This document shows, piece after piece, positions 23,561-34,280 of a DNA stretch of 64,000 nt (position 1 is its first letter; every line of letters starts with the position of its first letter). Under the pieces are notes generated by a model, which did not search any database, had not been told where the DNA came from, and saw only the letters and a program-made list of their open reading frames with translations. The DNA is from Physcomitrium patens (taxonomy: Eukaryota; Streptophyta; Bryopsida; Funariales; Funariaceae), in assembly GCF_000002425.4 (NCBI RefSeq), contig NC_037262.1, positions 9,998,129-10,062,128 of the forward strand, read 5' to 3'. Both the position numbers and the translations under genes were made by a program.

Positions 23561-24900
23561 ACCTAAAAATATATTAAGTATCTAGTTATAGAAGGATTTG
23601 AATTTATCTTATAATTTGAATTATAATCCAAAGTAATACACTAGGTATTTAGAAATTTTCTTTGGAATTGTTGAACAATCTAAATAAGCTTATAATTATC
23701 TTAAATGCATCTTATCAAATTTTAAAAAATCTTATATAAATCTGATTGTATTTTAATTAATTTTAAAATAATCTTTAAATAATCTTTGACACATTTCAAA
23801 TAAATTCAAATAAATTCCTAATAAAATCCTCATTATATTTTAAAACCTAAATTCTACTCAAATCATAAATTCTAAATCCTAATCTTAATTCAATTCAAAT
23901 TAAATCCTAATCAAATTCTAAATCATAAATCCTAGTTAAATCTTAAGCAAATTAAAATCTCAATAATTAAAAATTTAATTATTGATTTAGATTCAAAATT
24001 TTCAAATCTTTAAATTATATAATTAAAAATAAGTATAATTTTTTTTAAAGATCAAACTTACTAAACAAAAGATAAACCTCATAATCTGCTTAGATATTAG
24101 CTTGCCACCTTTTCTAAACTTAATATCAATCTCTTAGTAATAATATTTCTTATATTTATCAACTAATTTCTTTTAAATTTTATAAAATTATTGGAGATTA
24201 AGTTTCTTATAAATATAAAAATTTATATTTCTATTTAATTGGAAAATTACCGCAATTCTTAGAAATCTTCATTGATCTTCTAAACTCCAATTTTTAAAGA
24301 CTTTAATATACTTAAATTTTTATAACCTTCAAATAATTTTTTTGATCAAGCTCAGACTTGTGATACACATCAAGAACAACTATAATCACATACCTACAAA
24401 ATATCATCTATAGATCAACTACCAATCTCACAAAATTTTCCAAAGTATAAATCTTTTATATTTTCAAAAAGTCCAATGCCACCTTAAGATAATTTTAACT
24501 TTACAAAGCCTCTACAAAGTTATTACATACTCAAATCATTCAAAATTACTGCTCAAAATTTTTTTTCTAGTTTTCTTTTTAAATTTTAATCTTCAATCAA
24601 TAGAAAAAAACACTTGAATTACTGTGAATGTGTGATTTTGTACCTTAGAGTCTAAATTTGATCTTGATTTATAATTAATCCCCTTTGGATATCAATTCTT
24701 GTTTTTTTTTAAATAATTTTGTTGTAAATTATTCTTAACTTATTTTTAAAGATGCCAATACTAGTTATTTTTCTTATCTAATTTATTTTTTCTTATTTAT
24801 GGCTGTACAAAATAAGTAGAAGTTTATTTTGTAAAGAGGCAGCATTAGAACTTATTAATTTTATTATTTCTTTGACTATTATGTATAATTTTAGATTAAT
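23560..24900. repeat. Insertion inside the Helitron, LTR-like
   Basis: The start (AAAAATATATTAAGTATCTA) resembles the start of family-4 repeats. The end (24590-24880) matches 5540-5820. Nothing coding is seen between. The identity is uncertain; it may be a composite of two insertions. Confidence 0.4.
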
Positions 24901-25039
24901 TTATTATATTATTTTTAAATAAGCTCTTTTATAAAATAATCTTTTTTTTATTTCTTTTATCTAATAGTTGTATTATTACATGAAAATATTAGATATCTTT
25001 TTAACAAAAGATAGAATTCTTAGAAAAATATCTATATTA

Positions 25040-26890
25040 TTGAATTCCTGAAACATAGTCTATTACATATTCATCTCTTTATTATCTTTCATCATAAAAT
25101 AAAAAATTCAAATCCATTTGACTAAAGTTTTGTTATTTTGGATGAAATTTCAAATATTGAGGCTCAATTCTAACTTTATGCTATTATCACAATTGTATGG
25201 TTTACTAATCCTATGAACATGTCAACTAGATGTTCTATGCATGATAGATGGTGTTTGTCAAAAAAAATATTTAAATAAAATTTAAAATAAGATTTTAAAA
25301 TAATAATGGATGTCCTATTAATTATAAGAAAAAAATTACAAAATTATATTTGTAGGAATCAAAGTTCTAGACAACTAATAGCTAATTCCTCACAATCTAT
25401 TTCATTGGCATATTTTTTATTGCTACATTAATGTTGAAATGTATTTTACAATAAATATTATAAAATAAGTTTATAGATATGTTTATGAAGAACATAACCA
25501 TATAATTTTTTCATTGCTAATTCCTTTGTAGTAAGAAGATAATGTAGAAGTCTTGAACAAGATTAAATAATATATGATGTTACCAAAAGAACATTGGAGA
25601 ATATTTAATTTTAAGCTTTAATGTAAAAGCCACAATGTTTAATGGTTGCAAGTCTATCTTCTAAATCTATACACTATATACTATGAACCTAATGGAAATC
25701 TAAATAATGTATTGGTTGGAAAAATACAAATAATATTAATAGAATTATTTAAAATATGTGAAAACAATGATGCAACCAAAATCGTTTTTTATATCAAATT
25801 TTTAAAGCACCACATATAAAAGAAAAAACATTGGCTTAAAAGAATCCATGATGGAGACGAAATTGTTAAACAAATGTATAGTTGCAAGTTATTTCAAAGA
25901 AAATAATATTATTTGTACTTATTCTTGCTCTACATTCATTATTTTCATTCTTTTGAACATCTCCAAATATTTGATTATATGCTCTATCTTTAATTTTAAG
26001 ATGCAACCAATGCCCATTATTAATTTGGAAGATAACACAAAATCACTTTGTATAATAAATAACATTATTAACAAAAAAATACTAATTATAATATAATTAT
26101 TTTTTATCCAAGTTTTTTATTTTTAGAAATCCTTCAAATATTAAAAATTTGTGAAATACAAATATTGTATCTATGATTAAAGATTTTATTTTTTATTTAT
26201 ATTTGCAACAAAATCTTATTGCTCTAAATCATCTTGTTGCCATTGTTAAAGCTTTATTAGGCATTTAATCACATCTTTTATAAATAAAAAATATTTTATT
26301 GAGTTTTTGGATCTACTTCATTTAAATAAATGGATTGTCAATCAATCAATACTTATTTAAGGTGACAAATTCTTTATAAGCTATATGTCATATGATTTGT
26401 TGAAATAAATATAGTTTTAAATATAATTCTATTATTATATAATAAGAAATAAGTTATATACAATATAATTATTATTATTAGAAAAATATCAATTATAATA
26501 TATTTTTTTTTTTATTGATGGTCTTAATGATATATGAAATACATTTATTTACAAAATATTTTTAGCCTATTATATGAAAAATGATTAAATTTCTATAGCT
26601 ATTATTTCTTTTGGCATTCTAGCATTACTATTTCTAAGTAGAAAAATAAATGATTCCACTTTTAAGATCTTCTTTAATCTTAATGACCACATAAATTGTA
26701 GCATTACAAAAGAATTAAAACTAGAAAGATTGTTTAATCTTGCTAAGATATTTATATGGCATAAAGCTTCAATAATCAAGAAGCCAACCTTTAAAGTTGT
26801 AGATAGGTTGCTTTGTAATATAACCAATATTGATTAGTTATTTGGTGAAAAACATTCTATGTTAAATAAGAATATTTTGACAAATTTTGT
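25040..26890 (+). pseudogene. Helitron Rep HUH region and PIF1-like helicase remnant
   Basis: At 25066-25074 LLHIHLFI preserves the two His of the HUH motif (usual form LPHAHILL). EISNIEAQF and CSMHDRW follow at the usual spacing, then NGCPINYKKKNYKIIFVGIK and YINVEMYFTINIIK, matching DGYPIYRRR...YNCHINVEVCSSIKAIKY. From 26511 to 26850 one frame runs with only stop codons and no frameshift: FIDGLNDI (decayed Walker A), IAIISFGILALLF (usual AVASSGIAALLL), FIWHKASIIKKPTFKVVDRL (usual IIWDEAPMxxxxxFExxDRT, Walker B). All ATPase motifs are damaged. Confidence 0.82.
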
Positions 26891-27453
26891 TGATTCTCCT
26901 TCATTGTATAAGAGTACAAATTATTAATAAGCTTGAATTTTTCTTATTTATGGCTATTTTTATAAAAAATATAACTTGTAACTAATATAAAATTATATCA
27001 AGTTAATAGATAAAAAAAATAGATCCTTTGCAAAATATTTACTTTGTATTGGCAAAAAATAAAAAAAATTTTATTATAATATAATAAAAAATATAATTTA
27101 TATGCTTGAAGAAATTTCTATTTTTAAAACCATTGGTTTATTAATTTAAAAAATCTATAGTAATCTTACTAACAATGCCAATAATCACATAAACATTATA
27201 AATTGCACAATATTATCTACCATGAATTTATTTTTTGATACATTCAATCTCTAAAGCTTACAAAACATTCTTGGTGAAAAGATAGATTTTTTTTTATATA
27301 TATTCAATTTTCTACGATAAAAATGGTAATCATATAATCTACTTAGTTGATTTTTTTTTAATTTTTTTTTATAAATGGATTGCCATGTCATTTATTAAAA
27401 TTGAAGGTATGGAGTTCTATAATCATATATTTTATTTAGCTATCTCTATATTG

Positions 27454-27458
<5 letters not shown>
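26891..27458. other. AT-rich tract, no feature recognised
   Basis: Probably the eroded Helitron C-terminal and 3' region. No motif can be called. Confidence 0.4.

Positions 27459-27498
<40 letters not shown>
27459..27498. repeat. (AT)n microsatellite
   Basis: About 20 AT units, directly left of the old chromovirus target duplication. Confidence 0.95.
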
Positions 27499-27502
<4 letters not shown>

Positions 27503-28090
27503 TATCATGGATATATACATGTAAACTAATAATTACCTACATGATTAGATAAAAGTAGATAAAAATAGGTTAATTCCATTATATCTTCTATAAAAGCTTC
27601 GTAGAAGCTTTATAGATGCTATTTTGACTTTGTAGATGTCTATAATTGACTTTATAGATGTCTATAATTGACTTTGTAGATGTCTATAATTAACTTTTTA
27701 GGTTAGAAATGTAGTCAATAAGTTGACCATGTGTCATACATGTTGGTAGCTTGAAGAACAAACTAACTATGTGGCCCACACATAAAAAACTTGCCTTCTA
27801 GGCTAAGACATGTATCTTGCAAAGTTAACATATATTAGAGATCCTATAGAATATTGCCACTTAGCTTCTAATTAGATAGTATATATAGAAGCAAGAATGA
27901 AGCCCTCTTCACTCTTCTCAATTCTTTTCTTCCTTCTAGTCTAGATTCAAGAGTCTCTAGTTTCTTTATCTTTTAGCAATATCCATTCCAATTTTTTTTA
28001 ATATATATATTATTTTATTTCTATTTTTTTACTTTTTTTTTATATAGATTTGTCAAGCTTATATATCTTTTCCAGTTCATATCTTTGACA
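27503..28090 (+). repeat. 5' LTR of the old chromovirus
   Basis: It matches 39716-40260 (GTAAACTAATAATTACCTA / GTAAACGAATAATTACCTA and onward) and ends TTTGACA. Confidence 0.88.
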
Positions 28091-28289
28091 AATTGATAAG
28101 AGTATACTTATAATATTAGAGCTTTGTGTTCTCTTGATTAAAAGTGAATTATTTTTTTTTCTTGATAAGACATAAGTGTATTAGAAATTATAGATTATCC
28201 TCTTTTAAACTAATATTGTTCTTGATTTTTTTTTCTCAAGTCCTTTCTTTTATTTATCTTTAACAATATTAGTAATTTTTTTTTCAAGT

Positions 28290-29235
28290 ATTATCATAGC
28301 AGAGCTTGTTGAAATAAAGAATATAATGGCACAAATGTAAGAGCAATTGAGGGAGTTGATGCTTGTAATGCATTAACTTAATTTTTTATCTTAAAGATCA
28401 ACAAGAATAGCAGGAAGTGAAGATATAGATATGATTGGAGATGCTTCAACATTTGTATCAAATCATATTCCTTTTTCTATAATAAAACATCCTTTCAATA
28501 CCAAACAACCAAGAGTTGCTCTGTTTGAGAAGTTTGATGGCATAAGATCTAAGTTTTGAGGATTTATCAATCAAGTACAACTTGTGGTTGAACTTCAAAC
28601 CCAAAGATATCCAACTTCAGGATCATAAGTTAGATTTATTGATATACTTCTTTTAGATTTAGTATTATTATGATTTTTTTATCTTTTTTTGAATGAAAAG
28701 ATGCAATATTGGATAATTTTGAGGCTTTTTTGGCAAAGTTTTGATCCATGTATAGAGAACATAATACAACTTGTGTTGCAACCAACAAGATCCATATTTT
28801 GTGACAAAGCAATTAATTCGTAATATTATATGTTTTATAATTTTGACAACTTGTAACTAATATTAAGTGGGATGATGTTGTACTTATTAGCCAATTTTTC
28901 TATAAATTATAATATGAAGTAAAGAAATTGATGCTCAACTTACTTGATCTTCAAACATTGAATTAAACAATTGACTTTGCTATGAAGTGTAATAATTGAC
29001 TTTTTGAATTTTGATTTGACAGTCAGATAAGTGAATTTCAACATTACTATAATTGAATGGCAATACCAACACCTCTTCAATACATACATTTGGAAGTAGA
29101 GGATATGTAAATTAATGTAGTATGTTTTAAACTTCTTAATGAATAAAAAAAGACTTATCATTGTCATGAAGGATTGTGCTTATATTATAGAGAACATAAG
29201 CCTACTACTCAATATTATCTAAAGAAGTGATAAAA
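28290..29235 (+). pseudogene. Decayed gag of the old chromovirus
   Basis: AELVEIKNIMAQM, a stop, then EQLRELMLVMH matches the gag start of the young element. Later blocks (ALFEKFDGIRSKF, QVQLVVELQTQRYPTSGS) and a knuckle-like CLYYREHKPTTQYYLKK near 29165-29230 follow. Most Cys codons have become Tyr codons, by TGT-to-TAT type changes. Numerous stops. Confidence 0.78.
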
Positions 29236-30131
29236 TTATAAAATCAAGAGTACAAATGTCAGAAAAGATAATATATTAAAAAATAAATTTATCTAGTTAT
29301 AATAGGAATCATGTGGCTAGAATCTTATAAAATACCTAATAAAGGTCCTATTCTCTCCTTAGAACCATCTCTTTCTTTTATACTAAATATTATTTTAGGA
29401 TCTAAACGTTACAAAGCCTTTGTCTTATTAGATTTAAGAGCTTTAGCATTTTTCTTAGATGAAGAATTTGCTAAAAGACTTAACAAAACTTTATTGGAGA
29501 AAACTAAATATATTCATGTAGAAGTCATAGATGATTGTCCATTATCTTTTAGAGATGTTACTTATGAAATCCTTTCTGTAGAAGTAATAACCAATAGTCA
29601 TAATAGCTATGTGATGTATAGTATCATTAGATCTCTCTTTAATCCAATTATTTTAGGCTTATTGTAGTTAAAAAAATATAATCCTTGAGTGGATTGGATT
29701 TCTTGTATTTTCAACTTTTCTAAAAATATTAAAAAGCGTATAATTAATCAAGTAAAAAATCACAAATCTAGATAATTAAACATGTATTTGTAGGTACAAG
29801 AGCTTTCTTGCATATTGCAAAAGAAGTATCACCTTGTATCATTTATGCCACACTCATTTCTAATGGTACAAAGCCTTCAAGTGGCATTCCAAGCCAATAT
29901 CAAGAATTTAAAGATGTATTTGAAAAAAAGAATGTAGATACTCTTCCAAAATATCATTCCTATAACTGCTCAATTGACTTTCAAGAAAGAGCACAACTAG
30001 TATTTGGACCAATGTATAATTTATCACAAAATAAGTTGGCTAAATTCAAAGAGTATATTAAAGAAAATCTAGCCAAGAACTTCATATATCATTCTAAATC
30101 TCTAGCAAAAATCTCAATTCCATTTGTAAAG

Positions 30132-30163
<32 letters not shown>
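30132..30163. repeat. Poly-A expansion inside the RT gene
   Basis: Thirty-two A residues sit where intact copies have the AAGAAAAAAGAT codons of VKKKDGS. The tract evidently grew by slippage after the element died. Confidence 0.9.
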
Positions 30164-30164
<1 letters not shown>

Positions 30165-30315
30165 ATTGTAGATGTTTGTTGATTATCGAAGATTCAACAA
30201 GATCACTATCAAGAATAAGTACCTACTACCTTTAATATCTGGACTTCTTAATGAGTTGAATCATGCTAAGATCTATACAAAAATAGATCTATAAAGAACA
30301 TACAATCTGGTATTA

Positions 30316-30348
30316 AAAATAAAATAAAATAAAATAAAATAAATAAAA
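30316..30348. repeat. (AAAAT)n short repeat in the RT remnant
   Basis: Several AAAAT units replace the coding sequence that in the young element encodes RIKEGDE (about 35273-35290). Confidence 0.8.
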
Positions 30349-32510
30349 TGAATGGAAGATTGCATTTTGAACTAGATATGAACATTTTAAATATAATGTC
30401 ATGCCCTTTGGACTTACAAATGTATCAACAACTTTTCAATATCTTATGAATGATATTTTTTGAGAGTTTTAGGATGATTTTGTTATTTGTTATCTAGACA
30501 ACATCTTGATCTATTTTAAGAATAGAGAAGAACATAAACTTTATGTTTATCATGTGTTATAAATTTTAAGAAATTGGGGATTCAATGTGAAGATAGAAAA
30601 GTGTATATTCTTCACTACTCAAATTGACTTCTTAGGTTACATCATTTCAAATAATAGACTTATGATGGATCTTAAGAAAGTTTAAACTATTACAGATGAG
30701 AAGATCTCAAAAGTAGTATGAGATATCTAATGTTTTTTGGAATTTGTTAATTACTATCAGATCTTTATCAAAGAATTTTCTTGAGTTGCACATCTACTTA
30801 AATGTTTGACTTGTAAAGACAAACTTCAGTGGAATCAAGGAGTGGAAGTAACATTTGAAGCTTTAAAGATAGCCTTTGTTTCTGCACCAATCTTGTATTA
30901 TGTTGACTTTTTCAAGTTATTTTTTATGGAAACAAATGATAAACTTCACCTAGTAGCTTTTTATTCCAAAAAATTTTCAATAGCTGAGATTAACTATGAG
31001 ATCCATGATAAAAAGCTTTTTCCAATCAGGGATTTTTTTTAAGATGATATATCGACTTTAAAAATAACAAGATTTGTTAGAAGTCTTTTTTAGACATTCT
31101 AATTTTATATCAAAAAAAAAATACATCTTTTGATCAACAAAGAATGATTTTTTTAAAGTTGGAGTATTTTTATCTCCAAGTAATGAAATCAACATTGACT
31201 ATTGATTCAACCTTTGTCAAAAAAATTTAATCAAGTATGTCTTCTCATCTTCTTATTGATGATATTAAGAATCTTTTTTTCAAGTCTCATAATATTTTAA
31301 AATTAAAATTTAAAAAAAATCTACTCTATATCAAAGGATGCCTATATGTTCTAAAAAAAAAAATACGTTTATGTATTTTTTAAGCATGCCATGATTTTCC
31401 AACAGCTATATATTTTGGATACAAGAAGACTTCAAAGCTAATATCTAGAGATTTTTGGTGGCTACAAATGTGGAAGGCAATCAAAGATTTTGTTCAATGA
31501 TGTGATATTTGCTCAAGATCAAAAACTTCCTATCATTAACCTTACCATGAACTTTTGTTTCTATGGATTTTATCACAGATCTTTTGGTCTCAAGTTTGTA
31601 TGATTCTATATTTGTGATAATGGTTTGTTTTACAAAGATGGTACATTTTGTACTATGTACAAAATCTATCACATGTGAAGAAATAGCCAAGCTTTTTTTT
31701 GACAATATCTGTCAATTTTATAGATTGTCCAAGGGTATTATATCACATAAGGAGACTCAATTCATATCAAGATTTTAAAGAATCCTTTTTAAGATTTTAA
31801 AGATAGATATAAAGCTATCTTTGGCCTTTTATCCTCAAATTAATCAATAGACAAAGTATGTAAACCAATTTTTAGAACAATACTTAAGGTGTACGATCAA
31901 TTATCAACAAGATAATTGAAAAACCCTCTTACCATTGATAAAGTTTGCTTATATCAATACAATGCATTCTTCTATACAGCAAACATCTTTTTTTGTCAAT
32001 TATGGTTACCATCTATGATTTGATACTTTTAACTTTCAAAAGTTGACAATCCTATAGAAAAAGATTTGAAAAATTTTTTGTCAGAGCTACATGCAACAAT
32101 GAAGGTGCAATTAAAGGAAGCTCCAAAATGACAAAGGATCAATATGGATGCCTATTAAAAATAACAACTACAATTTAATGTAGTTGACAAGGTATGATTA
32201 TTTTGTTGTAACATCAACAATACTCATCCTTGCAATAAGTTGGACTACCATAGAATTGAACCTTTTCTTATTTGTGGGCTAATCAATTCAGTTTCTTATC
32301 AATTACATCTACTAGAGTCAATAAAGATCCATCTTGTATTCTATTTATCTCTTTTTGAATCATATAAGACTGTGAATATACCAAGAAGAAGAAAAGTTCC
32401 ACATCCTCTAATAGAAGTAGACAATAATGAAGAGTTTGAAGTGAAAGAAATTCTAGACTTAAGGTGGCACCAAAATAAATTGAAATATCTTCTCCATTAG
32501 TACAAATATG

Positions 32511-33064
32511 TGTCACGGCCATAATCATGTAAGCTAATAATTACATATAGAAATAGGTAGAAGTAAGTAAAAGTAGATAAAAGTAAGTTAATTCTATAAT
32601 ATTTAATATAAAAGCTTCCTAGAAACTTCTTAGATGCTGCTTTGACTTCATAGATGTCTTTAATTGACTTTTTGGATTAAAAACGTGGTCAACAAGTTGG
32701 CCATGTGCCACACATGTTGTTAGCTTGAAGATCAAGCTAACTATGTGGCCCACACGTAGAAAAACTTGCCTTGTAAGTCAAGGCATGTGTCCTACAAAGT
32801 CAACACATATTGGAGGTCCTATAGAACGTTGCCACGTAGCCCCTAGTTAGATAGTATACATAGAGACAAGAGTGAAGGCTTCTTCACTCTTGTCAACTCC
32901 TTTCTTGCTTCTAGTCCAGGTTCAAGAGTCTTTGGTTTCTTGTCTTGTGGCAATAGCCATTTCAGTTTCCTTTTTTAATATACCTACTTGTTTATATTTT
33001 GACTTATTATATCGAGATAGCCTTTTTGTGTATATTTTCCCTCATCGAGTCTTTGTCCTTGACA
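32511..33064 (+). repeat. 5' LTR of the young chromovirus
   Basis: Starts TGTCACGGCC and ends CCTTGACA. Nearly identical to 38763-39316. Pol II start elements probably lie around the GATAGTATACATAGAG block near 32850, which is TATATATAG in the 3' LTR. It also holds GAA/TTC pairs (AAGCTTCCTAGAAACTTC) resembling a weak heat-shock element. Confidence 0.95.
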
Positions 33065-33084
33065 GATTGACAAGAGTACACTTA

Positions 33085-33096
33085 TAATATCAGAGC
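33085..33096 (+). other. Candidate primer-binding site, displaced from the LTR
   Basis: TATCAGAGC at 33088-33096 matches nine bases of the initiator-Met tRNA complement TGGTATCAGAGC used by many plant gypsy elements. However, it begins about 20 bp after the LTR end, and the leading TGG is TAA. The same offset recurs in the copies at about 3520-3550 (minus strand) and 28112-28125. Confidence 0.45.
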
Positions 33097-33275
33097 TTTA
33101 TTTTTCTTGAGTAAGAGTGGATTACCCCTTTCTCTTGACAAGACATAAGCATATTAGAAGTTTGCGGATTACCCACTTCTAAACTGATATTGTTCTTAGT
33201 ATCTTCTTTGTTATCAAGTCTTTCTTTTTTTTTGTCTTGAGCAGTATCAAACAAATTTTTCTTCTTAGTGTCATT

Positions 33276-34280
33276 ATGGCAAAGCTTGTTGAAATGAAGA
33301 GTGCAATGGCACAAATGCAAGAGCAAATGAGGGAGTTAATGCTTGCAATGCATCAACTCAATTCACCAACATAGGAAAGAACAAGAATAGCAGAAAGTGG
33401 GGATATAGAGATGATTGGAGCTGCTTCAACATCTACAACAAATCACGTTCCTTCTCCAATTGTACAACACCCTATAAGCACTAGAGAACCAAGAATTGCC
33501 TTACCCGAGAAATTTGATGGTACGAGATTAAAGTTTCGAGGGTTCATCAATCAAGTACAATTGGCAATTGAACTTCAACCGCAAAGCTATCCAACTCCAG
33601 GATCACAAGTCAGGTTTATTGGCACTCTACTTTCTGGTTCTGCATTATCGTGGTTTTCGTCTTTTCTTGAACAACGAAATCCAATATTGGACAATTTGGA
33701 AGTTTTTTTGGCGGAGTTTCAATCTATGTATGGTGAACACGATGCAACTCGTGTTGCAACAAATAAGATCCGAATTCTACAACAAAGAAATCGCTCAGTA
33801 ATAGTGTATGCTTCATAATTTCGACAACTTGCAATTGACATCAAGTGGGATGATGCTGCACTCATCAGTCAATTTCTTTATGGATTGCAATATGAAGTAA
33901 AGAAATTGATGCTCAACTTACCTGATCCTCAAACTTTGAGTCAAGCAATCGATTTTGCGGTAAAATGTGATAATCGACTTTTCGAATTTTGATCCGAGAA
34001 TCATTCACGGGAACCTCAATGTTATTACTCAATGGCAACATCAACATCTTTGCCAAACGTACATTCGGAAGTAGAAGACATGCAAATTGACGCAGTACGT
34101 TTTAAACCCCTAACTGAGCAATAAAAGATTTGTCGTCGTCAAAAAGGATTATGTTTATATTGCGGAGAACCTAAGCACACTGCTCAACATTGTCCAAAGA
34201 AACGACGCAACTATAAAATGAGGGGTACGACGGTCAAAGAAGACAACATGTCAGAAAACGGATTCGTCCAGCTACAATAG
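33276..34280 (+). pseudogene. Gag of the young chromovirus, broken by four stops
   Basis: Gag forms the virus-like particle. The ATG at 33276 opens an N-terminal coil rich in Met and Gln (MAKLVEMKSAMAQMQEQM), a capsid region (LPEKFDGTRLKFRGFINQVQ, then the block at 33850-33980), and a CCHC zinc knuckle (CLYCGEPKHTAQHCPKK at 34152-34200). In-frame stops lie at 33372, 33816, 33990 and 34122; each can be derived from a CAA, CAG, CGA or TGG codon by one C-to-T or G-to-A change. The frame closes at 34278. Pol lies in the -1 frame and overlaps it from 34217, so a -1 frameshift is likely how pol was expressed. No canonical slippery heptamer is obvious. Confidence 0.87.

Larger units (their letters stand above)
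22750..26890 (+). mobile_element. Fossil Helitron (Rep/helicase), interrupted
   Basis: Three blocks in the correct order match Helitron RepHel proteins: the N-terminal Helitron-like domain (22840-23560), the HUH Rep region (25040-25500) and the PIF1-type helicase (26511-26860). About 1.4 kb of other sequence (23560-24900) is inserted between the first two. The termini (5' TC, 3' hairpin plus CTRR) could not be found. Confidence 0.8.
29311..32510 (+). pseudogene. Decayed pol of the old chromovirus (left part)
   Basis: Surviving open pieces: 29311-29667 is protease-like, with the catalytic DSGAS turned into DLRAL. 29808-30182 is the RT N-terminus ending in a 32-bp A tract where other copies encode VKKKDGS. 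30806-31042 is RNase H. 31563-31778 is the integrase core (MDFITDLLVSSLYDSIFVIM). 32240-32500 is the integrase C-terminus leading into the chromodomain. The young element entered just after, at ATATG 32506-32510. Between pieces the same frame is broken by many stops and small indels. Confidence 0.88.

Noticed and set aside
27459..27498. AT repeat as a Helitron or element terminus
   Set aside because: It is a plain microsatellite. The adjacent old chromovirus has its own well-defined end and target duplication.
30072..30182. Lysine-rich tail of an apparent protein
   Set aside because: The lysines are the translation of a slipped poly-A tract inside a dead RT gene.
32872..33087. Open frame of 71 codons starting MKASSLLSTPFLLL
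   Set aside because: The same frame occurs in the 3' LTR (39124-39351). It is LTR sequence, its end changes with the flank, and nothing suggests translation.
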